The position numbers and the translations under genes are program-made. Below the pieces are notes generated by a model. That model saw only the letters and a list, made by a program, of their open reading frames with translations, was not told where the DNA came from and ran no database searches. A DNA stretch of 64,000 nucleotides from Cognatishimia activa (GTDB lineage Bacteria > Pseudomonadota > Alphaproteobacteria > Rhodobacterales > Rhodobacteraceae): positions 112,066-176,065 of the forward strand of contig NZ_CYTO01000009.1 in assembly GCF_001458335.1 (NCBI RefSeq), in the 5' to 3' direction. Of the stretch, positions 1 to 8,111 are shown piece after piece. Each line of letters begins with the position of its first letter. Position 1 is the stretch's first letter.

Positions 1-1063
1 GGGTAACCCGGTTTACGTGGCCCATCTTGCGGCCCGCTTTGGCTTCCGCTTTGCCATAGAGGTGCACAGCCACATGAGGCTCTGACAGCAGCGCCGGCAC
101 CTTATCCATGTCATCGCCGATCAGGTTTTCCATCACGACATCAGAGTGGCGTTTGCCGTCACCCAAAGACAGACCCACAACGGCGCGGATGTGTTGTTCG
201 AACTGATCGACCGCGCAGCCGTTCTGTGTCCAGTGCCCGGAGTTATGCACCCGAGGGGCGATCTCATTGACCACCAAACCGTCTTTGGTGACGAATAGCT
301 CAACGCCCATCACCCCCACATAATCCAATGCATTCAGGATTTTAGATGCCATCAACACCGCATCCATGCGCATGGAGCCGGGGAGGTTTGCTGGGATTGT
401 TGTTGTGCGCAGAATGCCACCCACATGCACGTTTTCGCCGGGATCAAAGCAGGCAACTTCGCCGGTGATGCCCCGCGCGGCAATGACGGAGACTTCGTGG
501 CTGAAGTTCACGAAGCCTTCCAGCACAGATGGAGAACCCGCCATATCCGCAAGCGCCGCAGGGGCATCCGCTTGCGAGTTCAACCGTGCTTGTCCTTTGC
601 CGTCGTAGCCAAAGCGGCGGGGTTTTAAGATCGACGGAGTACCAATTGTGTCCAGAGCAGCGTCCAGCTCTTCCTTGGTTTGAACAGCAGCGAAAGGCGC
701 AACCGTAAGGCCCAGATCAGACAGGAATTCTTTTTCCGTGATGCGATCCTGACTCACGCGCAGGGCTTCGCGGCCTGGACGGATCGGACGATGCGCCTCT
801 AACGTGTCCAGGGCAGATGTGGGGATGTTCTCAAACTCATAGGTGATGACATCCACCGCGTCAGCGAATGCAAGGAGTGCCGCCTCGTCTTCATAAGCCG
901 CTGTCGTCACCTGATCCGCCACCTGACCTGCCGGTGGATTTGCGCCAGGTTCAAAGATGTGCGTTTTGTAGCCCAGCCGCGACGCGGCCACGGAAAGCAT
1001 GCGCCCGAGCTGACCGCCGCCCAAAATTCCGATGGTGCTGCCGAGGGGAAGGGGAGTGCTCAT
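1..1063 (-). CDS. purK: 5-(carboxyamino)imidazole ribonucleotide synthase, partial (3' end outside window)
   Basis: ATP-grasp enzyme that carboxylates AIR with bicarbonate to give N5-CAIR in purine synthesis, feeding PurE. Reading back from the ATG at 1063, the protein opens with a dinucleotide-fold motif (GILGGGQLGRM) and continues through typical PurK blocks such as ITYEFENI, KPRRFGYDGKGQ and EIAPRVHNSGHWT. About 354 codons are visible before the window edge cuts off the C-terminus. The start overlaps the stop of the upstream oxidoreductase gene in an ATGA, so translation is probably coupled. The family assignment is clear from these motifs; only the end is missing. Confidence 0.95.
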   Translation of the reverse strand, partial: MSTPLPLGSTIGILGGGQLGRMLSVAASRLGYKTHIFEPGANPPAGQVADQVTTAAYEDEAALLAFADAVDVITYEFENIPTSALDTLEAHRPIRPGREALRVSQDRITEKEFLSDLGLTVAPFAAVQTKEELDAALDTIGTPSILKPRRFGYDGKGQARLNSQADAPAALADMAGSPSVLEGFVNFSHEVSVIAARGITGEVACFDPGENVHVGGILRTTTIPANLPGSMRMDAVLMASKILNALDYVGVMGVELFVTKDGLVVNEIAPRVHNSGHWTQNGCAVDQFEQHIRAVVGLSLGDGKRHSDVVMENLIGDDMDKVPALLSEPHVAVHLYGKAEAKAGRKMGHVNRVT

Positions 1064-1815
1064 GAGGAGGTCAGCCTTTTGTAGATCTCATCCAGAGAGG
1101 TGGAGATGGTGTCATGGACGCCTGCATCACGCAGGTTGTCACGAAAATGCCCGTTGAGGGAACGGGGCAAACAAAGCGCATCGCGCTCTTCGCCCAAAGC
1201 ACCTGCATGGGTCGGCATCGTTGTGAGGAACCCTTGCACCAAAGTTTTGATGTAGGTTTCTGAAACCGCTTGATCGCCAAGTTTCGCGTTGGTCCATTGG
1301 GCAATGGTGTTCAGCATGTCCAATTGGCCCGCAATCACAGCCGCAGAGGTAAGGATTGCGTTCAATCCTGCCTCTTCAGGCATCGCAAGGACGGTGTTGT
1401 CCGGGCCGAAAAGCGCGTTGATCAAGGCCACATCGCCCCAAACCGGCAAAGGGCACCCGCCTTGTTCGACAAATCCGTAAGGAATGGTGCGGGTGATCAG
1501 GGTTGCCGGAGCGCAAATCTGTTGAAGCTCCGCTTCATTCAGCTCCGCCATCACCGAAATGATCTGATGATCGGCTCGGAATGTGAGGTCTTTCAGGATG
1601 TCCGGCGCCATGCTTGGGCGCAGGCAAACAAAGACGATGTCGCTTGCCTCCAAAACCTCTGGTGCTGTGCCAATGGCGACACCATGAGAGGCGGCCAGAG
1701 CGGCAGACACATCGCGACTGCGTTCTGTAATGATCACATCATGACCAAGTGCCACCATGCGTCGCACCATTGGTGCCGCGATATGGCCGGTGCCTATGAA
1801 ACCAATGCGGCTCAC
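1060..1815 (-). CDS. NAD(P)-binding oxidoreductase of the pyrroline-5-carboxylate reductase-like superfamily
   Basis: This 251-residue protein starts with a Rossmann motif ([12 protein letters not shown], residues 5-16) and keeps the general plan of ProC-like reductases: a VFVCLRP strand, a SVMAEL strand and a conserved TIPYGFV segment where ProC has MPNTP. The C-terminal half is helical, as in 6-phosphogluconate dehydrogenase/ProC dimerisation domains. The substrate is unknown. The start is a GTG that overlaps the purE stop (GTGA), and its own stop overlaps the purK start (ATGA), so it is embedded in the purE-purK operon. A genuine proC lies elsewhere in the window (14139), so this is not the main proline enzyme. 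Confidence 0.8.
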   Translation of the reverse strand: MSRIGFIGTGHIAAPMVRRMVALGHDVIITERSRDVSAALAASHGVAIGTAPEVLEASDIVFVCLRPSMAPDILKDLTFRADHQIISVMAELNEAELQQICAPATLITRTIPYGFVEQGGCPLPVWGDVALINALFGPDNTVLAMPEEAGLNAILTSAAVIAGQLDMLNTIAQWTNAKLGDQAVSETYIKTLVQGFLTTMPTHAGALGEERDALCLPRSLNGHFRDNLRDAGVHDTISTSLDEIYKRLTSS

Positions 1816-2297
1816 TTTTCAGGTTCATCCGCGATGGAGGCGGATAGGTCTTCGCGCCATTTATCCAAACGCGCTGCCAAATCCGCATCTTGCAGCGCAA
1901 GAATACCTGCGGCCATCAGGCCACCGTTTTTTGCGCCAGCTGCGCCAATGGCCATCGTCGCCACGGGAAAGCCTCGCGGCATTTGTAGGATGGAGTAGAG
2001 GCTATCAACGCCTGATAGCGCTTTGGTCTGCACCGGAATGCCCACAACAGGCACGCGAGTCTTTGACGCCATCATGCCCGGAAGGTGCGCTGCACCGCCA
2101 GCGCCTGCGATAATGACCTGCAAACCGCGGTCCACTGCGGTTTTGCCATAGTCCCACAGCCGGTCCGGTGTGCGGTGTGCCGAGACGATCTTGGTCTCAT
2201 AGGCCACACCCAATTCATCCAGCACATCCGCTGCTTCTTTCATGGTCGGCCAATCGCTTTGGCTGCCCATGATGATTCCCACTTTAATGTCGGTCAT
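1812..2297 (-). CDS. purE: 5-(carboxyamino)imidazole ribonucleotide mutase
   Basis: Converts N5-CAIR to CAIR in de novo purine synthesis. The 161-residue protein has the PurE signature [13 protein letters not shown] near the N-terminus, the active-site SAHRTPDR, and the glycine-rich [12 protein letters not shown] loop. I chose the ATG at 2297 rather than the upstream in-frame ATG at 2324, because an AAGAGG ribosome-binding site sits just ahead of it and the family begins at this point. It heads the purE-oxidoreductase-purK operon; the next gene starts within its stop codon. Confidence 0.95.
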   Translation of the reverse strand: MTDIKVGIIMGSQSDWPTMKEAADVLDELGVAYETKIVSAHRTPDRLWDYGKTAVDRGLQVIIAGAGGAAHLPGMMASKTRVPVVGIPVQTKALSGVDSLYSILQMPRGFPVATMAIGAAGAKNGGLMAAGILALQDADLAARLDKWREDLSASIADEPEK

Positions 2298-2342
2298 TTT
2301 CGCCTCTTGTAAAGGAGCGCGCACTATACTCAGAATGCCCCC

Positions 2343-2567
2343 TTAGGCAATGATATCTGGGGTCAAACGGTCTTCAATTCGGGCGATTTTGTCCTTAAGG
2401 CGCAGCTTTTGCTTTTTCAGCCTCTGAATCGTCAACTGATCACCGGTACCACGGTCCACAAGGGCCGCGATTGCATCATCCAAATCCCGGTGTTCTTGTC
2501 GAAACACCTCGAGTTCTACACGTAGAACATCGTCGGTTTTCATGGACAGATCGCTTTGGGTGTTCAT
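2343..2567 (-). CDS. YdcH/DUF465 family small coiled-coil protein
   Basis: A 74-residue charged protein with the DUF465 pattern: a helix with HRDLDDAIAAL, then QRLKKQKLRLKDKI. These proteins are short helical hairpins of unknown function that are widespread in alphaproteobacteria. A second possible start is the internal ATG at 2543. It lies 45 bp upstream of purE on the same strand and is divergent from hsp20. Family call firm, function unknown. Confidence 0.85.
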   Translation of the reverse strand: MNTQSDLSMKTDDVLRVELEVFRQEHRDLDDAIAALVDRGTGDQLTIQRLKKQKLRLKDKIARIEDRLTPDIIA

Positions 2568-2662
2568 TGGGGGTCCGTCTGGGTCAGTGGGTGAGTCAGT
2601 GAGTGACAGGGTGCCTATGGCCTTCCCTAGAGGATACCGCTTTCCCGGCCAAGAGCAAAGCC

Positions 2663-2691
2663 CTTGCGCTTGATGCGTTGCACACCCATAT
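2663..2691 (+). promoter_or_regulatory. Putative heat-shock (RpoH, sigma-32 type) promoter of hsp20
   Basis: CCCTTGCGC at 2661-2669 is followed 14 bases later by ACCCATAT (2684-2691). This resembles the sigma-32 consensus CTTGAAA-N11-16-CCCCATNT, with one mismatch in the -10 box. It lies about 65 bases ahead of a small heat-shock protein gene, where such a promoter would be expected. Pattern match only. Confidence 0.35.
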
Positions 2692-2760
2692 TCTTAACAG
2701 ATCGGGTCGCCGGAATGGGGCCCATACCAATCACGGTCGCTTTAAGAAAAGGACGTGTCG

Positions 2761-3174
2761 ATGAGCAAGATGACGTTGGGGTCATACCCCCACATGCTGG
2801 GTTTTGAACAGTTGGAGCGCCTTTTGGAGCGCACCGCAAAAACTGGCAACGAAGGCTATCCCCCTTTTAACATTGAACAAACTTCGGATTTTTCTTACCG
2901 GATCACGCTCGCGGTGGCGGGGTTTGCGGAAGAGGATTTGTCGATCACCGTTGAGGATCGCCAGCTGGTGATCCGAGGCCGTCAGCATGATGATGGCGCG
3001 GATCGCGTGTTCCTGCATCGGGGAATCGCTGCGCGCCAATTCCAACGCTCTTTTGTGTTGGCTGACGGTGTCGAAGTCGGTGAGGCGGCCATGGAGAATG
3101 GCCTGCTGCATGTGGATTTGACCAGGTCCCGTCCGGAAACCGTTGTTCAAACCATCCAGATTAAGAAAGGGTAA
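2761..3174 (+). CDS. Hsp20/alpha-crystallin family small heat-shock protein
   Basis: ATP-independent holdase chaperone of 137 residues, IbpA-like. The N-terminal arm contains the YPPFNIEQ block, followed by the alpha-crystallin domain (YRITLAVAGFAEEDLSI, LVIRGRQ, FLHRGIAARQFQRSF) and a short tail ending in QTIQIKKG, close to the usual I-x-I anchor. The ATG at 2761 is preferred to the GTG at 2755 because the AAAAGGA ribosome-binding site is about 8 bases away. It forms a two-gene unit with the DUF1150 gene 3 bases downstream, ending in the terminator at 3434. Confidence 0.92.
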   Translation: MSKMTLGSYPHMLGFEQLERLLERTAKTGNEGYPPFNIEQTSDFSYRITLAVAGFAEEDLSITVEDRQLVIRGRQHDDGADRVFLHRGIAARQFQRSFVLADGVEVGEAAMENGLLHVDLTRSRPETVVQTIQIKKG

Positions 3175-3177
3175 GCC

Positions 3178-3408
3178 ATGGAAAGTAAGTTCGATATTGA
3201 CGCACTGACGGACGATCGCATGGTCTATATCCGTGAGATTGACGCCTCTGATTTGCCTGCGGAGCTGCAGGAAGAGGTCGAAGGCGCAGAGCACTTGTAC
3301 GCCGTACACGCCGCATCTGACGGCGAGCGTCTGGCGGTTGTGAAAGAGCGTGGTCTGGCTTTTGCCTTGGCGCGCCAGAACGACTACGCGCCGGTGACGG
3401 TGCACTAA
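3178..3408 (+). CDS. DUF1150 family protein
   Basis: A 76-residue acidic protein matching the DUF1150 family, known from its constant pairing with hsp20 genes in alphaproteobacteria; no biochemical role is established. The visible core is MVYIREIDASDLP, then HLYAVHAASDGERLAVV and a final FALARQNDYAPVTVH block. An AAAGGG ribosome-binding site precedes the ATG, which lies 3 bases after the hsp20 stop, so the two are co-transcribed and the product may assist stress chaperoning. Confidence 0.88.
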   Translation: MESKFDIDALTDDRMVYIREIDASDLPAELQEEVEGAEHLYAVHAASDGERLAVVKERGLAFALARQNDYAPVTVH

Positions 3409-3433
3409 GAACGTCACTAGGTCATTGAATGAA

Positions 3434-3467
3434 AAAACGCGGCCCCTAGAGGCCGCGTTTTCTTTTT
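3434..3467. terminator. Bidirectional Rho-independent terminator
   Basis: An 11-bp perfect inverted repeat, AAAACGCGGCC / GGCCGCGTTTT, with a 6-base loop, flanked by an A-run and a T-run. It lies between the convergent hsp20-DUF1150 unit and the ATP sulfurylase gene and can serve both. Confidence 0.9.
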
Positions 3468-3485
3468 CTGCATGTCTCCCAAAGC

Positions 3486-5561
3486 TTACGCTTTGATCAG
3501 ACCCATGCTTTCCAGCTTCAGAATCACTTGATGCGCGCAGTGATCGACCTCGGTGTTTTCGGTCTCTAGGCGCAGCTCTGGGTTTTCTGGCACGTCATAT
3601 GGGTCAGAAATACCAGTGAACTCTTTGATCTTGCCTTCTCGCGCCAGCTTATAAAGGCCTTTGCGGTCACGGCGTTCACATTCTTCGATGCTGGTCGCCA
3701 CGTGGGTTTCCACGAATGCACCGAACTGTTCGATGTCTTCACGTACCGCGCGGCGTGTTGTGGCGTATGGCGCGATTGGCGCACAGATCGCGATACCACC
3801 GTTTTTGGTGATCTCGGATGCCACGTAGCCGATGCGACGGATGTTCAAGTCGCGGTGTTCTTTAGAAAAGCCCAGCTCGGAAGACAGGTTTTTACGCACG
3901 ATGTCACCATCAAGCAGCGTCACCGGACGGCCGCCCATTTCCATCAGCTTCACCATCAAAGCGTTGGCGATAGTGGACTTACCGGAGCCGGAGAAGCCAG
4001 TGAAGAACACGGTGAAGCCTTGCTTGGAGCGTGGTGGCTTGGTTTTGCGCAGCTCTGCCACAACTTCTGGGAAGGAGAACCACTCTGGAATCTCCAGACC
4101 TTCCGCCAGACGGCGACGCAGCTCGGTGCCAGAGATGTTCAGGATGGTGACTTTATCACGATCTTCGATCTCGTCATTTGGCTCGTATTGCGCGCGTTCT
4201 TGCACGTAAACCATGTGTTTGAAGTCGACCATTGTGATGCCGATTTCTTCTTCATGGGCGCGGAACAGCTCTTGCGCGTCATAAGGACCGTAGAAATCTT
4301 CACCGGCAGAGTTCTTGCCCGGGCCAGCGTGGTCGCGGCCAACAATAAAGTGGGTACAGCCGTGGTTTGCGCGGATCAGGCCATGCCAAACCGCTTCGCG
4401 TGGACCGGCCATACGCATCGCAAGGTTCAGCAAAGACATGTTTGTTGTTGAGCTTGGATATTGGTCCAGAACCGCTTCATAGCAGCGCACGCGGGTGAAG
4501 TGATCCACGTCGCCTGGCTTGGTCATGCCCACAACAGGGTGGATCAGCAGGTTGGCTTCTGCTTCACGGGCGGCGCGGAAGGTCAGTTCCTGGTGCGCGC
4601 GGTGCAGTGGGTTGCGGGTCTGGAAGGCCACAACTTTGTGCCAGCCCATTTTACGGAAATAGGCGCGCAGCTCGTTTGGTGTGTCTCGGCGCGCTTTAAA
4701 GTCGTAATGCACCGGCTGTTGGATGCCTACGATAGGGCCACCCAGATAGATCTTGCCCGCTTGGTTGTGCAGGTAGTTCACCGCAGGGTGCGCATCGTCG
4801 TCCGCACCGAAAACTTTTTCCGCTTCACGGGATTTGTTTGGCTCCCAGCGGTCTGTGACGGTCATCGTCGCCAGAATCACACCTTCTTGGTCGCGCAGGG
4901 CGATGTCTTGGCCCAGTTCGACGGATTGTGCGAAGTCTTCAGACACATCCAGCGTGATTGGCATTGGCCACAAAGACCCATCTGCCAGACGCATGTTTTC
5001 CACAACGCCATTATAGTCTTCCTCGGTCAGGAAGCCTTTCAACGGGTTAAAGCCGCCGTTCATCAGCAGTTCAAGATCACAGATCTGGCGCGGGGTCAGA
5101 TCGTGGCTTGTCAGGTCAGCCGCTTCGACTTTCAGTTTCTGAGAGCTCTCATAAGAAACATAGAGCTCTGGGATAGGTGCAAAGTTGGATTGCATGAGAT
5201 TGGCCCTTGATTTTAATGGGTTAAATCCAGTGGTGGTGCCCGTCAATTCCGCGTGCAATGCATCGTATTCGGCGAATTTCTTGGCAAGAAAGGCATCAGT
5301 CAGGCGGGTTTTGGTGGCCGCCCCTTTTGAGGTCACACTATAAGCAAAGCGCTTGCGCTTATCTGGCCCACCTCTTTCACTGATCTTGATGTAACCGCTA
5401 TCTGCGGCATTGCGTAAAAGAGTGTTCAGCCCACCCAGGGATATCCCAAGAGCTTCCGCAATCACACGCTGAGAGGCATCCGGCGCAGCATCAAGCTGGC
5501 GCAGAAGCCGGAAGAGGATGTCTTCCTCAGCGGTTGTGGTTTTTACCTGTGCGGTCGTCAT
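3486..5561 (-). CDS. MarR-type winged helix fused to bifunctional ATP sulfurylase/APS kinase
   Basis: Sulfate activation enzyme: sulfate to APS (ATP sulfurylase), then APS to PAPS (APS kinase). Residues 1-105 read as a winged helix of the EPS-associated MarR type (FRLLRQLDAAPDASQ, IAEALGISLGGLN, KTRLTDAFLAKKFAEYDAL). From Met123 on lies a normal-length 569-residue enzyme: a PUA-like domain, the sulfurylase motifs QTRNPLHRAH (314-323) and GRDHAG (408-413), then APS kinase with P-loop GFSGSGKST (522-530). No stop separates the parts. Met123 (ATG at 5195) has an AAGGG sequence 8 bases ahead, so the enzyme may also start there as a separate polypeptide. The linker (residues 107-122) looks like a translated leader. 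It is divergent from the 5778 gene. Confidence 0.9.
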   Translation of the reverse strand: MTTAQVKTTTAEEDILFRLLRQLDAAPDASQRVIAEALGISLGGLNTLLRNAADSGYIKISERGGPDKRKRFAYSVTSKGAATKTRLTDAFLAKKFAEYDALHAELTGTTTGFNPLKSRANLMQSNFAPIPELYVSYESSQKLKVEAADLTSHDLTPRQICDLELLMNGGFNPLKGFLTEEDYNGVVENMRLADGSLWPMPITLDVSEDFAQSVELGQDIALRDQEGVILATMTVTDRWEPNKSREAEKVFGADDDAHPAVNYLHNQAGKIYLGGPIVGIQQPVHYDFKARRDTPNELRAYFRKMGWHKVVAFQTRNPLHRAHQELTFRAAREAEANLLIHPVVGMTKPGDVDHFTRVRCYEAVLDQYPSSTTNMSLLNLAMRMAGPREAVWHGLIRANHGCTHFIVGRDHAGPGKNSAGEDFYGPYDAQELFRAHEEEIGITMVDFKHMVYVQERAQYEPNDEIEDRDKVTILNISGTELRRRLAEGLEIPEWFSFPEVVAELRKTKPPRSKQGFTVFFTGFSGSGKSTIANALMVKLMEMGGRPVTLLDGDIVRKNLSSELGFSKEHRDLNIRRIGYVASEITKNGGIAICAPIAPYATTRRAVREDIEQFGAFVETHVATSIEECERRDRKGLYKLAREGKIKEFTGISDPYDVPENPELRLETENTEVDHCAHQVILKLESMGLIKA

Positions 5562-5583
5562 GGCTCGAGTTGGCTCAAAATGT

Positions 5584-5597
5584 GTTCACGTCTGAAC
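5584..5597. promoter_or_regulatory. Candidate operator palindrome GTTCA-N4-TGAAC, site 1
   Basis: GTTCA CGTC TGAAC, a perfect 5-bp inverted repeat beginning 23 bases upstream of the fusion gene start. A second identical half-site pair lies 25 bp further on. It is inferred to be a regulator site, possibly for the MarR-like domain encoded next door. Confidence 0.5.
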
Positions 5598-5608
5598 GTA
5601 TTTCATGT

Positions 5609-5622
5609 GTTCACGATTGAAC
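5609..5622. promoter_or_regulatory. Candidate operator palindrome GTTCA-N4-TGAAC, site 2
   Basis: GTTCA CGAT TGAAC, the same half-sites and spacer length as site 1, with centres 25 bp apart. An 8-base direct repeat TGTTCACG begins both sites. The arrangement suits two dimers bound along the helix in the promoter of the sulfate-activation gene. Confidence 0.5.
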
Positions 5623-5750
5623 AAAGAAAAAAATGTGAAGTTTTTGGGGAAAGGGAGGCTGTTGCCTCCCCGCAACGCAAAAAGGTGACAAAATTCCGCA
5701 GATATGCCTAATCTAAAGACGTTATTTGGGCGCGTTGTAACATTGGGCGC

Positions 5751-5766
5751 GTTCACAAATTTGAAC
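5751..5766. promoter_or_regulatory. Candidate operator palindrome GTTCA-N6-TGAAC, site 3
   Basis: GTTCA CAAATT TGAAC has the same half-sites with a 6-base spacer. It lies 11 bases before the ATG of the divergent DUF4189-like gene and abuts its ribosome-binding region (AAAGGG). It could allow one regulator to control both divergent genes. Confidence 0.4.
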
Positions 5767-5777
5767 AAAGGGTTTTC

Positions 5778-6542
5778 ATGCGACTAAGATTCCTTCTCGC
5801 GGCCTGTGCTGCGGCCTTTCTCGCCACAGAGCTGGCAGCTGATCCCGTCGTCGATTTAAAAGGGAAGGGGCGAAAGCTGATCTTGCATTCGGATGTGGAG
5901 TTTGACCGCAAAGAACGCCAGCGGGTCAAAAAATTTCAAAAAGAAGCGACGTTTTACGGTGCCATTGCAGTGGATCTTCCATCTCGCGGTAAAGACGGTG
6001 TTGGGGCGACTTGGGGATATAATTCGTTGGAGGTAGCCCAGCAGCATGCCTTGAAATACTGCCGTTCCAAGACCACCCAGCCGGGTGCGAATTGCGTCCT
6101 TCTGCTGTCCGTTGTCCCAGCAACAAAAAGCAAAGGTTCATTCAACGAGACTTTAAGCCGGAAGTCCCTGGATGGGTTCGCTGGGATGCTGGAGCGGATG
6201 GAAGTAAGACCAAAGGAATATGCCGCCTTTGCTGCGTCGAACTTTTACAACTGGGGTTGGGCGATCCGCGAAACCAAAAAACAAGCGCAAACCGATGCGC
6301 TAAACATCTGTATTGGTGGCACAAAGAAAGCCGCTGCGCGCAAGAAAGAAGATTGGGCGCGGGTAAAGATTGATCCAAAGACCAATAAATGCCGCGTGCT
6401 GCAAACCTTCAGTCCCAGCAAATTGATCAATAAAAAAGCCGCCCGGAGGCGGCTTTCTTTTTATTCCTGTTCCGCGAGGAACTTTTCGGCGTCCAGCGCG
6501 GCCATACAGCCCATGCCCGCCGAGGTCACCGCTTGGCGATAA
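5778..6542 (+). CDS. Secreted DUF4189-like protein with read-through C-terminus
   Basis: The 254-residue product starts with a signal peptide ([21 protein letters not shown]). Two repeats follow that resemble DUF4189 domains: YGAIAVDLP with ATWGYNS and QQHALKYC (about 60-95), and [19 protein letters not shown] with ALNIC (about 147-177). The conserved part ends near residue 216 (LQTFSPSKL). The frame has no stop there: it runs through a terminator hairpin and 82 bases into the 3' end of trxB on the other strand, adding about 38 unrelated residues. The stop may have been lost recently, or a frameshift may exist. Function unknown; secreted. Confidence 0.7.
   Translation: MRLRFLLAACAAAFLATELAADPVVDLKGKGRKLILHSDVEFDRKERQRVKKFQKEATFYGAIAVDLPSRGKDGVGATWGYNSLEVAQQHALKYCRSKTTQPGANCVLLLSVVPATKSKGSFNETLSRKSLDGFAGMLERMEVRPKEYAAFAASNFYNWGWAIRETKKQAQTDALNICIGGTKKAAARKKEDWARVKIDPKTNKCRVLQTFSPSKLINKKAARRRLSFYSCSARNFSASSAAIQPMPAEVTAWR
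6435..6462. terminator. Rho-independent terminator between convergent genes
   Basis: A 9-bp perfect stem, AAAGCCGCC / GGCGGCTTT with loop CGGA, with an A-run before and a T-rich run after, so it can act in both directions. It lies just beyond the trxB stop and, unusually, inside the open frame of the convergent secreted protein. Confidence 0.88.
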
Positions 6543-7402
6543 ACGTGATCGGTCAGGTCGCCAGCCGCAAAAATGCCCGGAATAGAGGTGCGCGAACTGC
6601 CCGCTTCGACCTTCACATAGCCGCCATTGTGGGTTTCCAGCACGTCTTTCACCAACTCGGTTGCTGGCGCGTGGCCGATTGCCACAAAGACACCGGCGCA
6701 TGGGATCTCTGTGATCTCGCCAGTCTGAGTGTGCTTTACCTTCACGCCGGTCACACCCAAAGGCTCTTCGGTGCCCACAACCTCTTCCAACTCATGGAAC
6801 CAAAGAGTTTCGATCTTTTCGTGTTTGAACAGACGGTTTTGCAAGATCTTCTCCGCGCGCAGCTCGTCACGACGGTGGATCAAGGTCACTTTAGAGGCGA
6901 AGTTCGTCAGGAATAGCGCTTCTTCCACCGCGGTGTTGCCGCCGCCGATCACCACGATCTCTTGGTTGCGATAGAAGAACCCGTCACAGGTTGCACAAGC
7001 AGAAACGCCAAAGCCTTTGAACTTCTCTTCGCTCTCAAGACCCAACCATTTCGCGCGCGCGCCGGTCGCAAGGATCACCGCATCCGCAGTATAAGTGGTG
7101 CCACTGTCGCCTTTGGCCACAAAAGGGCGGCTTTCTGTATCAAGCTCTGTGATCAGGTCGCCAATGATCTCGGTGCCCATCGCGCGGGCGTGGGCTTCCA
7201 TGTTGACCATCAAGTCTGGGCCTTGGATTTCCGTGTGACCCGGCCAGTTTTCGACCTCTGTGGTGGTGGTCAGCTGGCCGCCCGGCTCAATGCCTTGCAC
7301 GAGAATTGGCTCCAGCATCGCGCGGCTTGCATAAACCCCGGCGGTGTATCCTGCTGGCCCCGATCCGATGATCAGAACCTTTGTGTGTTTGGTCTCGCCC
7401 AT
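6461..7402 (-). CDS. trxB: Thioredoxin-disulfide reductase
   Basis: FAD/NADPH flavoenzyme that reduces thioredoxin. The protein (313 residues from the preferred start) has the FAD motif [15 protein letters not shown], the redox-active ACATCDG (Cys-x-x-Cys), the NADPH-binding [11 protein letters not shown], the HRRDELRA segment and the C-terminal FAD motif GIFAAGDL. The ATG at 7402 (protein MGETKHTK) matches the usual family start and follows GGTGGGA; an in-frame ATG at 7411 would add three residues. It is divergent from an Lrp-type regulator. Confidence 0.95.
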   Translation of the reverse strand: MGETKHTKVLIIGSGPAGYTAGVYASRAMLEPILVQGIEPGGQLTTTTEVENWPGHTEIQGPDLMVNMEAHARAMGTEIIGDLITELDTESRPFVAKGDSGTTYTADAVILATGARAKWLGLESEEKFKGFGVSACATCDGFFYRNQEIVVIGGGNTAVEEALFLTNFASKVTLIHRRDELRAEKILQNRLFKHEKIETLWFHELEEVVGTEEPLGVTGVKVKHTQTGEITEIPCAGVFVAIGHAPATELVKDVLETHNGGYVKVEAGSSRTSIPGIFAAGDLTDHVYRQAVTSAGMGCMAALDAEKFLAEQE

Positions 7403-7610
7403 ATTTCCCACCCATGTGCTTGCAGTTTTGCGTTAGGCATCGGATATAGACGCGCAAGGCGAGGACGAAAACCCCTCACATAGCGGGTATGTGCTCAAAT
7501 AATAGTGCGCCAGAAAATTCCCTGCGCAAGATTTCTACTGATTTTTGAAATATTATTGCGCAATCTCCGGCTGCTGTTATAACAACCGCAAATTCTTTGG
7601 AGATTTCCGC

Positions 7611-8111
7611 ATGGCCGGCACCCGCCTTGACCCGATTGACCGTAAAATCCTTGCAGAACTGCAGGCGGACGGTCGAATGACCAATGTCGAGCTTGCCAAG
7701 CGCGTCGGGATTTCAGCGCCACCATGCTTGCGCCGTGTGCGGACCCTAGAGGAATCCGGCTACATTCGCGGCTACCACGCGGATGTTGATTCCCGCGAAT
7801 TGGGCTTTGAAGTGCAGGTCTTTGCAATGGTGGGGCTGAACAGCCAGGCCGAGGCAGATCTGTCCGCCTTTGAAGAACTCTGCCGCTGTTGGTCTTTGGT
7901 CCGTGAGTGCCACATGCTCAATGGCGAGGTGGACTTCATTCTGAAATGTGTGGCGCCAGACCTGTCGACCTTCCAGAGCTTCTTGACCGAGGACCTGCTG
8001 AAGGCGGAAAACGTAGCAAGCGTGAAAACGTCTTTGGTGATCCGCGATGCCAAAGACGAACCGGGCGTTCCGTTTGATGTTCTGGAAGAACGCATCAGCC
8101 GCAACGCTTAA
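7611..8111 (+). CDS. Lrp/AsnC family transcriptional regulator
   Basis: A 166-residue feast/famine regulator. The N-terminal helix-turn-helix (LDPIDRKILAELQADGRMT, then LAKRVGISAPPCLRRVRTLE) is followed by the RAM ligand-binding domain (FEVQVFAMVGL to the C-terminus). ATG 7611 has a TGGAGA ribosome-binding site 7 bases upstream; the longer frame from 7545 lacks one. The divergent partner is trxB. TGCGC-containing motifs at 7506, 7523 and 7557 in the shared spacer could be its own sites. The effector is unknown. Confidence 0.92.
   Translation: MAGTRLDPIDRKILAELQADGRMTNVELAKRVGISAPPCLRRVRTLEESGYIRGYHADVDSRELGFEVQVFAMVGLNSQAEADLSAFEELCRCWSLVRECHMLNGEVDFILKCVAPDLSTFQSFLTEDLLKAENVASVKTSLVIRDAKDEPGVPFDVLEERISRNA

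Noticed and set aside
3702-5210. Long plus-strand frames opposite the ATP sulfurylase/APS kinase gene
   Set aside because: Shadow frames of a clearly coding opposite strand.
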